Assembly (NCBI GenBank): GCA_023362775.1 | Contig: JALMGJ010000062.1 | Span: 248,001 to 312,000, forward strand | Direction of reading: 5' to 3' | DNA: 64,000 nt | Source: Charina bottae | Taxonomy: Eukaryota > Chordata > Lepidosauria > Squamata > Charinaidae | In this document: positions 1 to 33,835 of the stretch, one piece after another | Layout: each line of letters begins with the position of its first letter | Numbering within the stretch: the stretch's first letter is position 1 | Notes under the pieces: model-generated | The model's input: only the letters and a program-made list of their open reading frames with translations | What the model was told of the DNA's origin: nothing | Databases searched by the model: none | Program-made: the position numbers and the translations under genes

Positions 1-651
1 GAAACCCTTTGAATGTGCCCACCCTCATCTCTCTTCTGGCTTCCAAAGTCCCTGTTTTGAAAGAGGTGAAAACTTAAATTTTCAGAATTTTCTAAATATC
101 AGGGCTTTGTAGGCAGTATGGAAATAACTTCTTTGATACTTCCGGTCACTTGGGAAGAGTCAAGAATCTCATTGCAACAACTTAGCACTCACATGGCGAG
201 CCTCCCTTGGGGTGAAAAGGCGCCCCCCCCCCCCATTAGACCCTCACTTTATTATACCCTGCTCTCATCCCTACGTTCTCTGTTCTTCCCTGATCAGTTT
301 TCCACCTCCCAACTGGCTCTTCTGTTGCTTTTCCCAAAGCAGCCAGTTCCTCAAGAGCAGTAGAGATGGCAGTTGGGTAGCCAGAGTGTCTGACTTTCAG
401 AGTAAACAAAAGGAGCTGGTCTATCCAGCCATCTCGGTGGCTCTAGTTCTCTCAAGAAGCATGGCGTTGTAATGTGGAGGGGACAAGTAAAATTGAGAAG
501 ATCCCAAGCCAGTTTAAGCACTGGTGTCAAAATGTCCCGCTTCTTGGTGGCTTTGCACAGATCGACCCCTGGAAACTAATTTTATGCATGAAGTCCATTG
601 CGGATGCTGGTGCTGAAGATAGCTCCCCTCACCTCGGAGCTCCACACTTAC
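1..651 (-). other. SLC2A1: SLC2A1 intron 9 (partial)
   Basis: This stretch follows the exon 9 donor on the minus strand and runs off the left edge. I searched it for the expected last coding exon (TM12 and the cytoplasmic C-terminal tail) and did not find it. It holds a C-run at about 225-235 and otherwise no recognisable element. Confidence 0.8.
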
Positions 652-24510
<23,859 letters not shown>

Positions 24511-24676
24511 GGCGCGGCGCGGCGCGGCGCCGCAGGCTCGTCAACGCGCCCGCTGCGGCTCTCCTGCTGAGGGGGACGGCAAGCGCGTCCCGGGGGACCG
24601 GCGGCTTCGCGGCTGCTCCGGCAGAGCGGCGGGCGGGCGTGGAGGCCGGCGTCTGAGGCCCGGCGGCCGGCGGCGG

Positions 24677-24692
24677 CTTAAGAGGCAATTGG
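24677..24692 (-). promoter_or_regulatory. SLC2A1: SLC2A1 CCAAT box and TATA-like TTAAG
   Basis: On the minus strand 'ggccaattgcctcttaag' places a CCAAT box (24692-24688) about 8 bp upstream of a weak TATA-like 'cttaag' (24682-24677). The close spacing recalls the CCAAT-TATA pair of mammalian SLC2A1 promoters. Transcription would then start near 24650. Inference from motif arrangement. Confidence 0.5.
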
Positions 24693-24780
24693 CCCGGCGG
24701 TGGAGGTGTGGCGGGGGCGGGGGAAGGCCGGGCGCTTCCCCGCTGGCTGGCTCGCTCGCGCGCCCCGCCTGCCGCGGCGC

Positions 24781-24788
24781 TGACGTCA
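24781..24788. promoter_or_regulatory. SLC2A1: Palindromic CRE (TGACGTCA)
   Basis: A perfect 8-bp cAMP/ATF response element about 270 bp upstream of the ATG, beside a GC box (gggcgggga). cAMP and serum control of SLC2A1 is known in mammals; use of this site is inferred. Confidence 0.55.
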
Positions 24789-25035
24789 CGCGGGCGGGGA
24801 GGGGGCGCTGTCCGTCTGGGAGGCCCGCGTGATCCGGGCGGAGGTGAGCCCGCCTCCCGCCGCCTCCGCCGGCACACCTGGCCCTGAACCCCTCCCGCGC
24901 CGCCAGCACAACAACCCCGCAGGGTCGGCGCGCCTGGCCCGGGATCGCCCCGCGCATCTCCACCTCGGAGGGCGGGTTTAAACCCGGATCGCCCCCCCCC
25001 CTCCTCCTCCTCCTCCTCCCGCCCCCTCTTCGCCT

Positions 25036-26360
25036 CACACGTAGGTCTGGGAAGAGATGCGCACACTCGCCCATTGATTTAACCTCGTTAATTCTTTTCT
25101 TTTCCTTTTATTTCACCTTCCCGGGAGACGGGGCATCCTCTGTCCCTATCGGATGGATGTGCACCTGGCATGTATACCATAAATGGCCTGTGCAGCGTAT
25201 CGACCCCCACGATAGAGTAATTGGAGATCGTTTCATTCTTGAAAGCGGGTAACACGCAGGACAGCTGTGTTTTGCAGGGGAATCCAGCCCTTAAGACACA
25301 CACCCCCCCCTTGGCTGTTTCCCTGCTTGGCCGCCTTTTAAAGGCCTTCTCTGCTTCAGGCTGCTCCTGTGGGGGCGGGGGGGTTGATTTAAAAAAGTAG
25401 TTCTTTTAAAGCGCTGGAATTAATAAGGGAGCAGGAGGATTGTGCTCCGTAAATATTCTCCGGAGCTGCAGCTGGAAGAGCGAATGTTGCCAGGCCCTGA
25501 AAAACAAAGCGGAATGCCAAAGCTTACAGCCTGGGATTCCGGGCCCGCTCCCTTGGAGCAGGCCCGCGTCCTGTCGGGGGCCGCGGGGGTCTCATTTCCC
25601 TTCCTATTTGCGCTGTAAGAGTTCATCGCCTTCATTTTTGCTGACCCCCCCCCGAAAAGCTTCCTGAAGGGGGGGCACGGGGGTTGGAAAGCACTCCCTG
25701 CTTGGGGAGGGGGGATTTCCATGCTTGCAAACCACCGCAACAGCTTCAGGGGGTGTGAAATCTGCAACGCTTTGGCTTCTGGGTGGGGCAAGCAGAGACG
25801 GGCTTCCACCCATCCTGGCTTAACGTTAAAGTTGGCTTAATGGAGGGGGGGAGCGAAGCAGCTGCTGAGCCAGAGACTGGAAAAGGATCGCCTGCACGGG
25901 CCGCCGTCTCAGCACCAGCCTTGCAGACGGACGGGAAGGCGTTTGCAAAGCGGGTGCGCGTAGCTCGCTCTCTTCCCCACAAGCTCCTTTCTGTGACTAA
26001 TAATAACCAGGAATGTAAATTGCCCTGATGAATAATCACATGAACGCTGAAATCGTCACAGGCCGCGAGGGAGAGTCCCTCCGAAGTTACCCGCGGGGCG
26101 CCTTTTCTCCTTTTCCTCCTCCTCCTGGCCGCCTCGGATGCTCACATTGACGCCTATCGCAGCTCCTATCGAGTTCGGGGACCCGTTGAGAAGCGGTTGG
26201 TCTTCCAGCTTGTTTTTTTTTTTTTTTACACTTTCCGACCTAGCTCTCCGTGGTTTTCCGTTCAGCGACGTCTGGCCCTGCTTACCAATTATCCTGCAAT
26301 AATGTGGAAAAGCAAGCTTGTTTGACACGCTTTTCCTCCAAGAGTGTCTGCATGGGCAAC
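25036..26360. other. Intergenic, upstream of SLC2A1; no gene recognised
   Basis: Moderately GC-rich flank of the CpG island with several C runs. I see no coding exon, RNA gene or repeat family here. Confidence 0.6.
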
Positions 26361-26666
26361 CTCGGTTATTTTGGCTGTTGTGGGTCTTCCGGGCTGTGTG
26401 GCCGTGTTCTGGAAGTTGTGGTTCCTAACGTTTCGCCAGCATCTGTGGCCAGCATCTTCAGAGGGCAGGAGCACAGACAGAAGCAAAATCTCAGAGACAG
26501 AGATTTTGCTTCTATCTGTGCTCCTGCCCTCTGAAGATGCTGGCCACAGATGCTGGTGAAACGTTAGGAACCACAACTTCCAGAACACGGCCACACAGCC
26601 CGGAAGACCCACAACAGCCATCGAACTCCGGCCGTGAAAGCCTTCGACAATACACTCGGTTATTTT
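26361..26666. mobile_element. 282-bp foldback element with 12-bp target duplication
   Basis: Two arms of about 119 bp (26373-26491 and 26501-26619) are near-perfect reverse complements around the loop 'agagacaga'. A 35-bp unique end 'ccggccgtgaaagccttcga' follows. The whole is bracketed by the direct repeat CTCGGTTATTTT (26361-26372 and 26655-26666). A half copy lies at 56618-56730. Long inverted arms plus a 12-bp duplication suggest a retroelement such as a Penelope-like one, not a cut-and-paste transposon; that naming is inference. Confidence 0.75.
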
Positions 26667-27286
26667 ATTCATTATTATATTTATAACATCTCTCTTTCTC
26701 ACTTTAAGGCTGTCCTTCTTGGATCCCCCCCACCAAAACCCAGAATTACTACTAACTGCCAAGATCAAGTGGGAAAGTCCAGTTCGAAAAAGAAACAACG
26801 GGGGGGGGGGCAAAAATGATATATTAGAGAAAATCAGGATGATAACAAAACCTGCCTCTCACCATTTTTATGTCCTTTCACTCTAGGTTCGAATAGTTTT
26901 TCCTCTCATTTATTGCAAGGCATTGTTCTCCTTCTATGACTGGACTGCTGCATCTTCCTGGCAGGGGGGGGGAATTTGCAGTGTAAGAAATGAACTGCTA
27001 TTAATATCTCAAGGGTGGAGATTAAACCTTGACAGTAAAATGGAGATACGATTCACTTCTGTATCATGATTATGAAAGTAAGAAGAACTAATTTTCAAAG
27101 GGACTCTCTTTTTCTCTCTTTCTGTTTCAAAAGAGAGACAGATCTGCAGAAAGGGCTCCGGCAATTGCTCTGTACTCCATAAATAAGTTTAATGCAATGG
27201 GGAAACAGTGGTTCTATTCTTTAAATTGAAGGCTCAGTTTAAATTGAAGCCTCAACTCCCACAATTCCCCAGCCAGCCATGTAGGG
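26667..27286. other. Intergenic; no gene recognised
   Basis: AT-rich single-copy-looking sequence with a C/G run near 26802 and 26964. Nothing else supported. Confidence 0.6.
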
Positions 27287-27389
27287 CAGTGTTTTCCAAA
27301 CTTGGGAATTTTAAGAGGTGTGGACTGGCTGGGGAATTCTGGGAGTTGAAGTCCACACATCTTAAAGTCACCAAGGTTGAGAAACACTG
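27287..27389. mobile_element. hAT-like foldback element, internally deleted
   Basis: The termini CAGTGTTTTCCAAAC and GTTGAGAAACACTG belong to the 135-bp foldback family. At 103 bp the left arm is shortened. A further fragment of the same palindrome ('tcaactcccacaattcccca') lies just upstream. Target duplications are not clear. Confidence 0.7.
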
Positions 27390-27411
27390 CTCTAATGTCT
27401 GATTATTATTA

Positions 27412-27440
27412 TTTTTATTGTTGTTGTTGTTGTTGTTATT
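27412..27440 (+). repeat. (TTG)n microsatellite
   Basis: About seven TTG units between ATT-rich flanks. Confidence 0.9.
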
Positions 27441-28029
27441 TTACCAGCATGAATAAATCCACTGTCATCCTGCGACGGCAAGGGATGAATTACTTAAATT
27501 TTTTAGACAGGTGGAGGGGAGAGTTTCTAATTCTTTGCTACGTGGTCACCCTCCTTTCTACCGACCTCTCCCACCCGGTGGGTTTCCCAGGAATCAAATG
27601 GCAGGTGAACAAAATCAAAAAGGAGGCGATAGCTTGTCAAGACTCTTGGCCCCTGCAGCAACGCGTGCTTTCAAAACGCATCTGAAAATGGGAGGAAGTG
27701 AGTCACAAATGCCCATAAATGAATCTGCTAGGTGATCAAAGTAACGCCTTCCGCACACTGGCAGATATCGACCAGCTTGAAGAAGTGCCAACTTGTAACA
27801 AAGGGCAAAACCCTTTCAGCGCAGGAGCAGCAAAGCCACAAAGCCCTCCAAACTTGGAAAATCAGGGCGATGGAGTGGTTGGGAACGGGGCAAATTTATT
27901 CCCCACCGCAAAACGTTCAGACTTTTTTTTTTTACAATTGCAGCTGTGCTTTTTACAAGGGGCGGCTTCTGTAAGTAAGAGGACTTCACACCTTGGCTGG
28001 AAAGACCCCCATCTTCATACGATTCTCCC

Positions 28030-28738
28030 AACTGGCTTGAAACTCAACATTAAAAAAACCCAGAGTGATGGGGCATCTGGTCCCATCACTTCCTGGCAAA
28101 TAGAAGGGGAAGAAATGGAAGCAGTGACAGATTTTATTTTCTTGGGCTCCAAGATCACCGCAGACGGTGACTGCAGCCATGAAATTAAAAGACGCTTGCT
28201 CCTTGGGAGGAAAGCTATGGCAAACCTAGACAGCATATTAAAAAGCAGAGACATCACCTTGCCAACAAAGGTCCGTATAATTAAAGCTATGGTTTTCCCA
28301 GTAGTAATGTATGGCTGTGAGAGTTGGACCATAAGGAAGGCTGAGCGCCGAAGAATTGATGCTTTCGAACTGTGGTGCTGGAGAAGACTCTTGAGAGTCC
28401 CTTGGACTGCAAGGAGGTCAAACCAGTCAATCCTGAAGGAAATCAACCCTGACTGCTCATTGGAAGGGCAGATGCTGAAGCTGAAGCTCAAATACTTTGG
28501 CCACCTAATGCGAAGAGAGGACTCACTGGAAAAGACCTTGATGCTGGGAAAGACTGAAGGCAAAAGGAAAAGGGGACGGCAGAGGATGAGATGGTTAGAT
28601 AGCCTCACCGATGTAACGAACATGAATTTGAGTAAACTCCGAGAGACAGTGGAGGACAGGAAGGCCTGGCGTACTATGGTCTATGAGGTCACGAAGAGTC
28701 GGACACGACTAAACGACTGAACAACAACAACAGTCTTA
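28030..28738 (+). mobile_element. BovB (RTE) LINE, 3' part with open reverse-transcriptase C-terminus
   Basis: From about 28030 the reading frame is open for some 230 codons to TGA at 28718-28720. Recognisable words are LKLNIKKTQSD, FIFLGSKITADGDCSHEIKR, AMVFPVVMYGCESWTIRKAE, LWCWRRLLRVPWTARRSNQ and GQMLKLKLKYFGHLMRREDS. This is the C-terminal part of RTE-clade reverse transcriptase, including the thumb-like MYGCESWT motif and the DCSHEIKRR segment. The short 3' UTR 'gacacgactaaacgactga' ends in AACAACAACA. The N-terminal endonuclease and the palm domain are missing by 5' truncation. The preserved frame implies a young insertion or recently active source. Upstream codons of the same open frame (27719-28029) are not BovB and are probably chance. 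Confidence 0.93.
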
Positions 28739-28855
28739 GGGCCAAAAAAACAACGATGAGCATCCAAACAGACAAGCTTTTAAAACCTTACGGTGGCTGA
28801 GGGCCGGTGAGATTTTCGCGTCGCCCCTTGCGGGCCCTAAACCGAAAATTAAATT

Positions 28856-29006
28856 TGGGGGCGTGGTGGCTCAGCAGGTAAGACGCCAGGCTTGTCGTTC
28901 GGAAGATCGCAAGTTCGGAGGTTCGAATCCGGAGATGAGCACCGGCCCCTAGAGTCGGACACGACTGCACAAATGTGCGGGGGGTACCTTTACCTTTACC
29001 TTTACT
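28856..29006 (+). mobile_element. Sauria-type SINE with internal deletion
   Basis: The tRNA-like head up to box B 'aggttcgaatcc' joins directly to the 3' part 'ggagatgagcaccggcccct' and the tail (ACCTTT)3. The roughly 185 bp of body present in the full-length copies is missing. Head and tail are both well preserved. Confidence 0.9.
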
Positions 29007-29335
29007 CTGTAGTACAAGGCCGAGCTAGCTGATGGCAGATTCCTGGGACCGCTGTACAGAACCAGAATTTTGCAAAGTTTCAAGAAATGACCTCAAGCAG
29101 GAAGGAAGCAGAATCTTGGTCATTTACATTCCAGTCGTGATTAGATACCTGCGGCATAATTAAGTCCTTATGCTCAGATAAGAAGAAAGAGAGATGCAGA
29201 GTCCAACAGACTCATAGGCCAAGATATTTCGGTAAAGGCCCTGTCTGTTAACTCTGCTGATGGGGACCCATTGAACTGGGCCTGGATTAAGGCTCATCTA
29301 TGTTTTGGGCATAAGACTCAGAGTTGGAAAGATAA

Positions 29336-29800
29336 AAGGTAAAGGTTCCCCCCGCACATTTGTGCAGTCGTGTCCGACTCTAGGGGCCGGTGCTCATCTC
29401 AGTTTGTTAGCCAAAGAGGCAGCCTTGTCCGAAGACGCTTCCACGGTCATGTGGCTGGCATGACGCACGCGGAACGCTGTTACCTTCCCACCGAAGTGGT
29501 ACCTATTCATCTACTTGCACTGGCATGCTTTTGAATTGCTAGGTTGGCGAGAGCTGGGGCGAGTGCGGGAGCTCCCTCCGTCACGCAGGGCTAGGGATTC
29601 GAACCACCGAACTTGATAGACATCATTATCATTGGCGATCACTCATAGCCGAGTAAGATTGTCTTCCAAAGGTAAAATTTTAACGGTGGATCCGTAAGTG
29701 GCTATAAAGGCCAATTCTGGATCCGCACAACCTCCCACAATGAGGGCATATAGACAAGCCTGGCGTCTTACCCGCTGAGCCACCACGCCCCTGCTGGAAA
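29336..29800 (-). mobile_element. Sauria-type SINE interrupted by another retroelement fragment
   Basis: On the minus strand the head (29800-29752), body and tail (29618-29336) are those of a full SINE. Between box B and the head lies about 135 bp of foreign sequence (29619-29753), which replaces the 'cgatcttccgatcg' segment. Both SINE sides are otherwise intact. Confidence 0.85.
29619..29753 (-). mobile_element. LINE ORF2-like C-terminal fragment nested in SINE
   Basis: Minus-strand translation includes CPHCGRLCGSRIGLYSHLRI, a Cys/His knuckle of the type found at the C-terminus of non-LTR retrotransposon ORF2 proteins. The family cannot be fixed from this fragment. Confidence 0.55.
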
Positions 29801-29823
29801 GATGAGGAACTGAAAGGGTCTCT

Positions 29824-29882
29824 GCATAGAATCATAGAGTCTCTACATAGAATCACAGAGTCTCTACATAGAATCATAGAAA
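29824..29882 (+). repeat. 23-bp direct repeat, ~2.7 copies
   Basis: 'tagaatcatagagtctctac' repeats three times with one substitution in the middle copy. Confidence 0.85.
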
Positions 29883-30868
29883 GCCCTCCAGACGGCTTTC
29901 ACGTCCCTTCTCTGCTGTCTCTTCTGCAAGTTAAACTCAGTCTTTTAACTTGTACGACCTGAGTTAGCCAAGGCATCAAAATGCCGAGCCTGAACAGCGA
30001 CCTTCCTGGACAATATTCAAAACGATGCTAAACAACCGATCCTGGAATGACCTCCAGGACTGACTGGGGATTTCAGCCGCGGTCAGCCCAGTCCCAGAAC
30101 GGCAGTCACAAAGCCATTTTATTGGATCAATATCTACTCCAATGATCCATTAATGCAGCCACGGAGGGGAAGTTTGTAAAAAGCATTCCCCCCCCCCCAG
30201 AGAAAGGTATCTCAATATTCTATTATGAACATACTGTATATTTTTAAACCAAAATGTGATTTGGCCTTGCAGCTTAGGCCGAAAACATCACGGGAAAGGG
30301 CTTTTTTTTTCCTTCCTCCTTCTTGCCCAGGTGCAACAACGGCATTTGAGGGATGTTGAAAAAGAAAATCAAGATCAGACAAGCGCCTCGGTCAGGAGGC
30401 CTCTGTGTCAGCGGCTTTGAGGGAAGAGACGAGTGGAAAAGCAAAAAGAAGGATGTGTCACCTTGCATGATTCCAGCTCCAGCAAGTCCGGGGTGTGTGA
30501 ACATCACATGCCCAGAAAAAGATGAAGCTCATGGGATTGTCTGGAGATGAAAAACTAATGTCCTTTTAGGGAAGTAGGTGGTTTCGATAGGCAAAGGTTG
30601 TCATCTCTTGAGGGAGGGAAATGTGCTGTGCAGAAAAATGGATCGCGCAAGGAACCCCCTTGGCAGCTGCTTCTGAAACTCCTTTCGAAGGAGAAGAGGA
30701 TTTTGGTGCAATTCTCATGCACCGGGATGCTCTTTTCGGCTTACTTCCAAACTGACTGGGGGCTGGGTGTGAAGATCCCTTCTTTTCTGGTGCAGCCGAA
30801 CTCTGCTGGTCTGCAGCCTCGCTGGCTTCCTGCCCGTCTGAGCTCTGCCCAGCAAATTCAGCCAAGGG
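29883..30868. other. Intergenic; no gene recognised
   Basis: No exon, RNA gene or family recognised. C run at about 30189-30198 and T run at 30303-30311. Confidence 0.55.
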
Positions 30869-31003
30869 AAGCGTTTTTCAACCTTAGCCACTTTAAGAGG
30901 TGTGGACTTCAAGTCCCAGAAATCCCCAGCCAGCATGGCTGGCTGGGGAATTCTGGGACTTGAAGTCCACACCTCTTAAAGTGGCTAAGGTTGAAAAACG
31001 CTG
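30869..31003. mobile_element. 135-bp hAT-like foldback element
   Basis: Near-perfect palindrome. The left arm is 'cgtttttcaaccttagccac' with 'gtggacttcaagtcccagaa'; the right arm is its complement. The centre is 'gccagcatggctggc'. Length 135 bp equals the copies at 34925 and 49659. The target duplication is not clean because the left end is mutated. Confidence 0.82.
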
Positions 31004-31684
31004 CCCTACAGTAATCAATCGAAAAACATCCTCAAGCGACACGTGAAAGTAATTTCCCGGTCCCCTGGGAACAAGGAAAAAGAAAAAAAAAGAATGTATT
31101 TTGCCGGGGGAGAAAACAGAGAAATTGCAAGGCAGATCCACTCTTTTTTCTCACTGGGGACCTTGACGCCATCTAGTCTGGCCCCCTTCTCAATACTAGA
31201 ATCCAATTAATAGAAGCCACTCTGACCAGCGATGGCCTGCTTCTGCCGGGAGGCATCCACCCTCTTGGTCCCCGGTTCCCCTGTTGAACAGCTCTGACCC
31301 TGAGGAACTTTTTCCTAACGTTGAACCAGAATCTGCCCTCCTGCAAATCTGTTTTTCCCTGTTCTGTGCTCTGGAATGAGAGGCGGCCGGTGTCGATCTC
31401 CTTCAATCCTTCTTCACGGAGCTCCATTTCCATCCCCTGATCTTCTCGTTTACCTTCTTGGAGCCTCTCCCACTTTCTCCAAATTCTTTTCAAGATGGGC
31501 AAAGCGTTTGAAATGGGCTCTGGCCATGAGAGTGGAACAGGGGCCCCATTGATATCCCACCCACACGTTGCTGAAATGCCAACTTGGGCATTTGTCAGGG
31601 AGAGACTTCGGGTACACAACCGTTGGCGCGTTGTGTGTTGAGGCAGGCCTTGCCGTTGTACGGTACGACGGTTTTCCCTGCAGA
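31004..31684. other. Intergenic; no gene recognised
   Basis: Contains a region resembling CR1-type repeat wording ('ggacttccaact'-like remnants absent) but no family I can name. No coding signal. Confidence 0.4.
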
Positions 31685-32048
31685 TATCATTTGAGCAGGG
31701 GCGTGGTGGCTCAGCGGGTAAGACGCCAGGCTTGTCGATCGGAAGATCGCAAGTTCGGAGGTTCGAATCCCTAGCCCTGCGTGTGGAGTGAGCTCCCGCA
31801 CTCGCCCCAGCTCTTGCCAGCCTAGCAATTCGAACGCACGGAAATGCAAGTAGATGAATAGGTACCACTTCCGTGGGATGGTAACAGCATTCCGTGTGCA
31901 TCATGCCGGCCACATGACCGTGGAAGCGTCTTCGGACAACGCTGGCTCTTCAGCTAACAAACGGAGATGAGCGCCGGCCCCTAGAATCGGACACGACTGC
32001 ACAACTGTGCGGGGGGAACCTTTACTTTTACCATTTATCATTTGAGCA
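31685..32048 (+). mobile_element. Sauria-type SINE, full length, with 13-bp target duplication
   Basis: The SINE spans 31698-32035, with box A 'tggctcagcgggtaag', box B 'ggttcgaatcc' and tail 'acctttacttttacc'. The direct repeat TATCATTTGAGCA (31685-31697 and 32036-32048) is the target duplication of LINE-driven insertion. Confidence 0.95.
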
Positions 32049-33183
32049 ATATTGGGGTGAAACGAAGGCGCTTCGGTTTGTCTAACTCTCCTGATCAGGG
32101 CTTATGGCTTTGCATGCTGGGAAAGAGCCGTTTACCGTTTCTTGCAATTCGTTCCCACTGCAAAGTCCGTCTGTGGAACTCATCCTGGGAAAAAAACAGG
32201 ACTGAACAAAACCAGTTAAACCCCGTGGCTAGATCCTATTCCAGGAATTTATGGATTGTGTAATCGGGCGATGTCAAGGCAGTGGCTTTTACATGCACAA
32301 CACACTCAAAAGTTTTCATCGCTGATTCTTTTTCCTCAATTAAGACCAAACACACCCCCCCCCCCAGAAAGAAGCATCCAAAGAGTCTTAATTCTGTCAG
32401 GGCAGGAATCAGCTCCAGGCAACATGAGCGAACTTTAAGTCTACCTTGGCAGCAACTGGGCCTTTCTGGGAAAGATTGTCTGGAGATTGGCGCAAGAGTT
32501 TTAAAATCTTCAGTTGTCTCCTGTAAGGTTCGGTGTGTCCCGTGAAGGGTGGCTTGTCCAGTCAATCAAAGCTATAGAAGCCACCACCCCCAGTTTAGAT
32601 CTGGAAAACGCCGTCTGCTGACAAGGGTATCTTGTGGGTTGGTTCTGAGATTTCAGCAGAAGTTGCTGGTCGACGTAACTGTAATAGCTAGGAGTGCTCA
32701 TTTTGTTTGTCTAAAACAAACTGAGATTCTCCCGCTAGCCAAGGTACGGTATGTCCTGCTTCAGGAAATACTGTACGGAATTGGACTTTCCAAACCGGCT
32801 TCCTTCTCAGGAGAGGTCCAACCAGCTCTTAACTAGCTAGGCCAAAGTTACCGTCTCTGTGTTGTCCCTACAAACAAAAACATCCTCCCCGCTGATGCAA
32901 GAGTCCGTTCATAGATCAGGCATGACTCAACTCATTCCTCCGTTAGGCTCAGCGTCATGTGAGCGAAGGTGTAGCTAGGAGGCCAGGTGTGCGAGGAGAA
33001 GAATGGACCGACCCCTGTGCTCTTTTCTAGAGATGGGCAGGTGTGCTAAGACCACGTGGGGGACAACACAGCTCACCCTTTGCCTGTGAGGATTTTGCCC
33101 CTGGGGGGCAGACTCACACGCTTCTTCCAGCCCAAAGGCTCAGTGACGGATTGAGGGGGGTTGGCGTGTTGGCCCTGACTGAT
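32049..33183. other. Intergenic; no gene recognised
   Basis: C run at about 32346-32357. Nothing else supported. Confidence 0.55.
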
Positions 33184-33835
33184 TATCTCCATCAAGTCGG
33201 TGTCACCTCTTGGATACATTTTCTCTACCAATCTGTCCCCAACCTGGCCCTTCAGGTCTTCCAATGGTGGCCCCATTGCCCCTGTAACCGAGTCCCCACC
33301 ACCACGCTACTGGCCGTCCTCTTCTTCTCTTTCCTCCCATTGGTTAATTAATCTTCTCTTTCTTCCCATTGATTAATCCACTGATTATGGGCCATCGTGT
33401 CTCCACCTCGCTGCTGGTCATCCTCTTCTTCTCTTTCCTCCCAGTGATTAATTGATTATGTGCCATCATGTCTGTGTCAACTCTTAGTGACCACATAGAA
33501 AGACCTTCTCTAGGATGTTGTGTCCCCAAACTAATGCTACACGTCTTCCAACAGTGCCCCCATCGTCACTGTAACTGAGTCCGTCCACCTTCTTCTCTTT
33601 CCTTCCGCCTTTCCCAGCATCAGAGCCTTCTCCAGAGAGCTGGGTCTTCGCATCATGTGTCCAAAGTAGAATAATTTGAGCCTGGTCATTGGTGCCTCGA
33701 GTGAGAACCCTGGGTTGATTTGTCCGATGATCCATCGGTTTGTTTTCTTGGCTGTCCACGGCCGTCTCGGGCGTCTTCTCCAACACCAAAGTTCAGAAGC
33801 GTCAATACTCTTCCTATCCTGCCCCTTCAAAGTCC
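33184..33835 (-). mobile_element. Old BovB/RTE-type fragments, partly duplicated
   Basis: Minus-strand translation of 33535-33830 gives SIDASELWCWRRRPRRPWTA and LKLFYFGHMMRRPSSLEKAL, the RTE reverse-transcriptase C-terminus in diverged form. The 3' wording 'ccatcaagtcggtgtca' and 'cttcttctctttcctccca' recurs at 33186, 33390 and 33455, so several related 3' ends lie head to tail. Confidence 0.7.

Noticed and set aside
1..651. Last coding exon of SLC2A1
   Set aside because: No minus-strand segment resembling helix 12 (PYVFIIF) or the C-terminal tail is present; it must lie outside the window.
26289..26813. A 174-codon minus-strand frame over the foldback element
   Set aside because: Its repeated peptide pattern simply mirrors the inverted arms; the half copy at 56618 gives the same peptide.
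27719..28029. N-terminal part of the 333-codon plus-strand frame
   Set aside because: Only the part from about 28030 matches BovB; the first 100 codons have no resemblance and are read-through upstream of a truncated insertion.
31698..31770. tRNA-like sequences with boxes A and B
   Set aside because: They are the heads of Sauria SINEs, not tRNA genes: no complete cloverleaf, and each is followed by the SINE body and tail.
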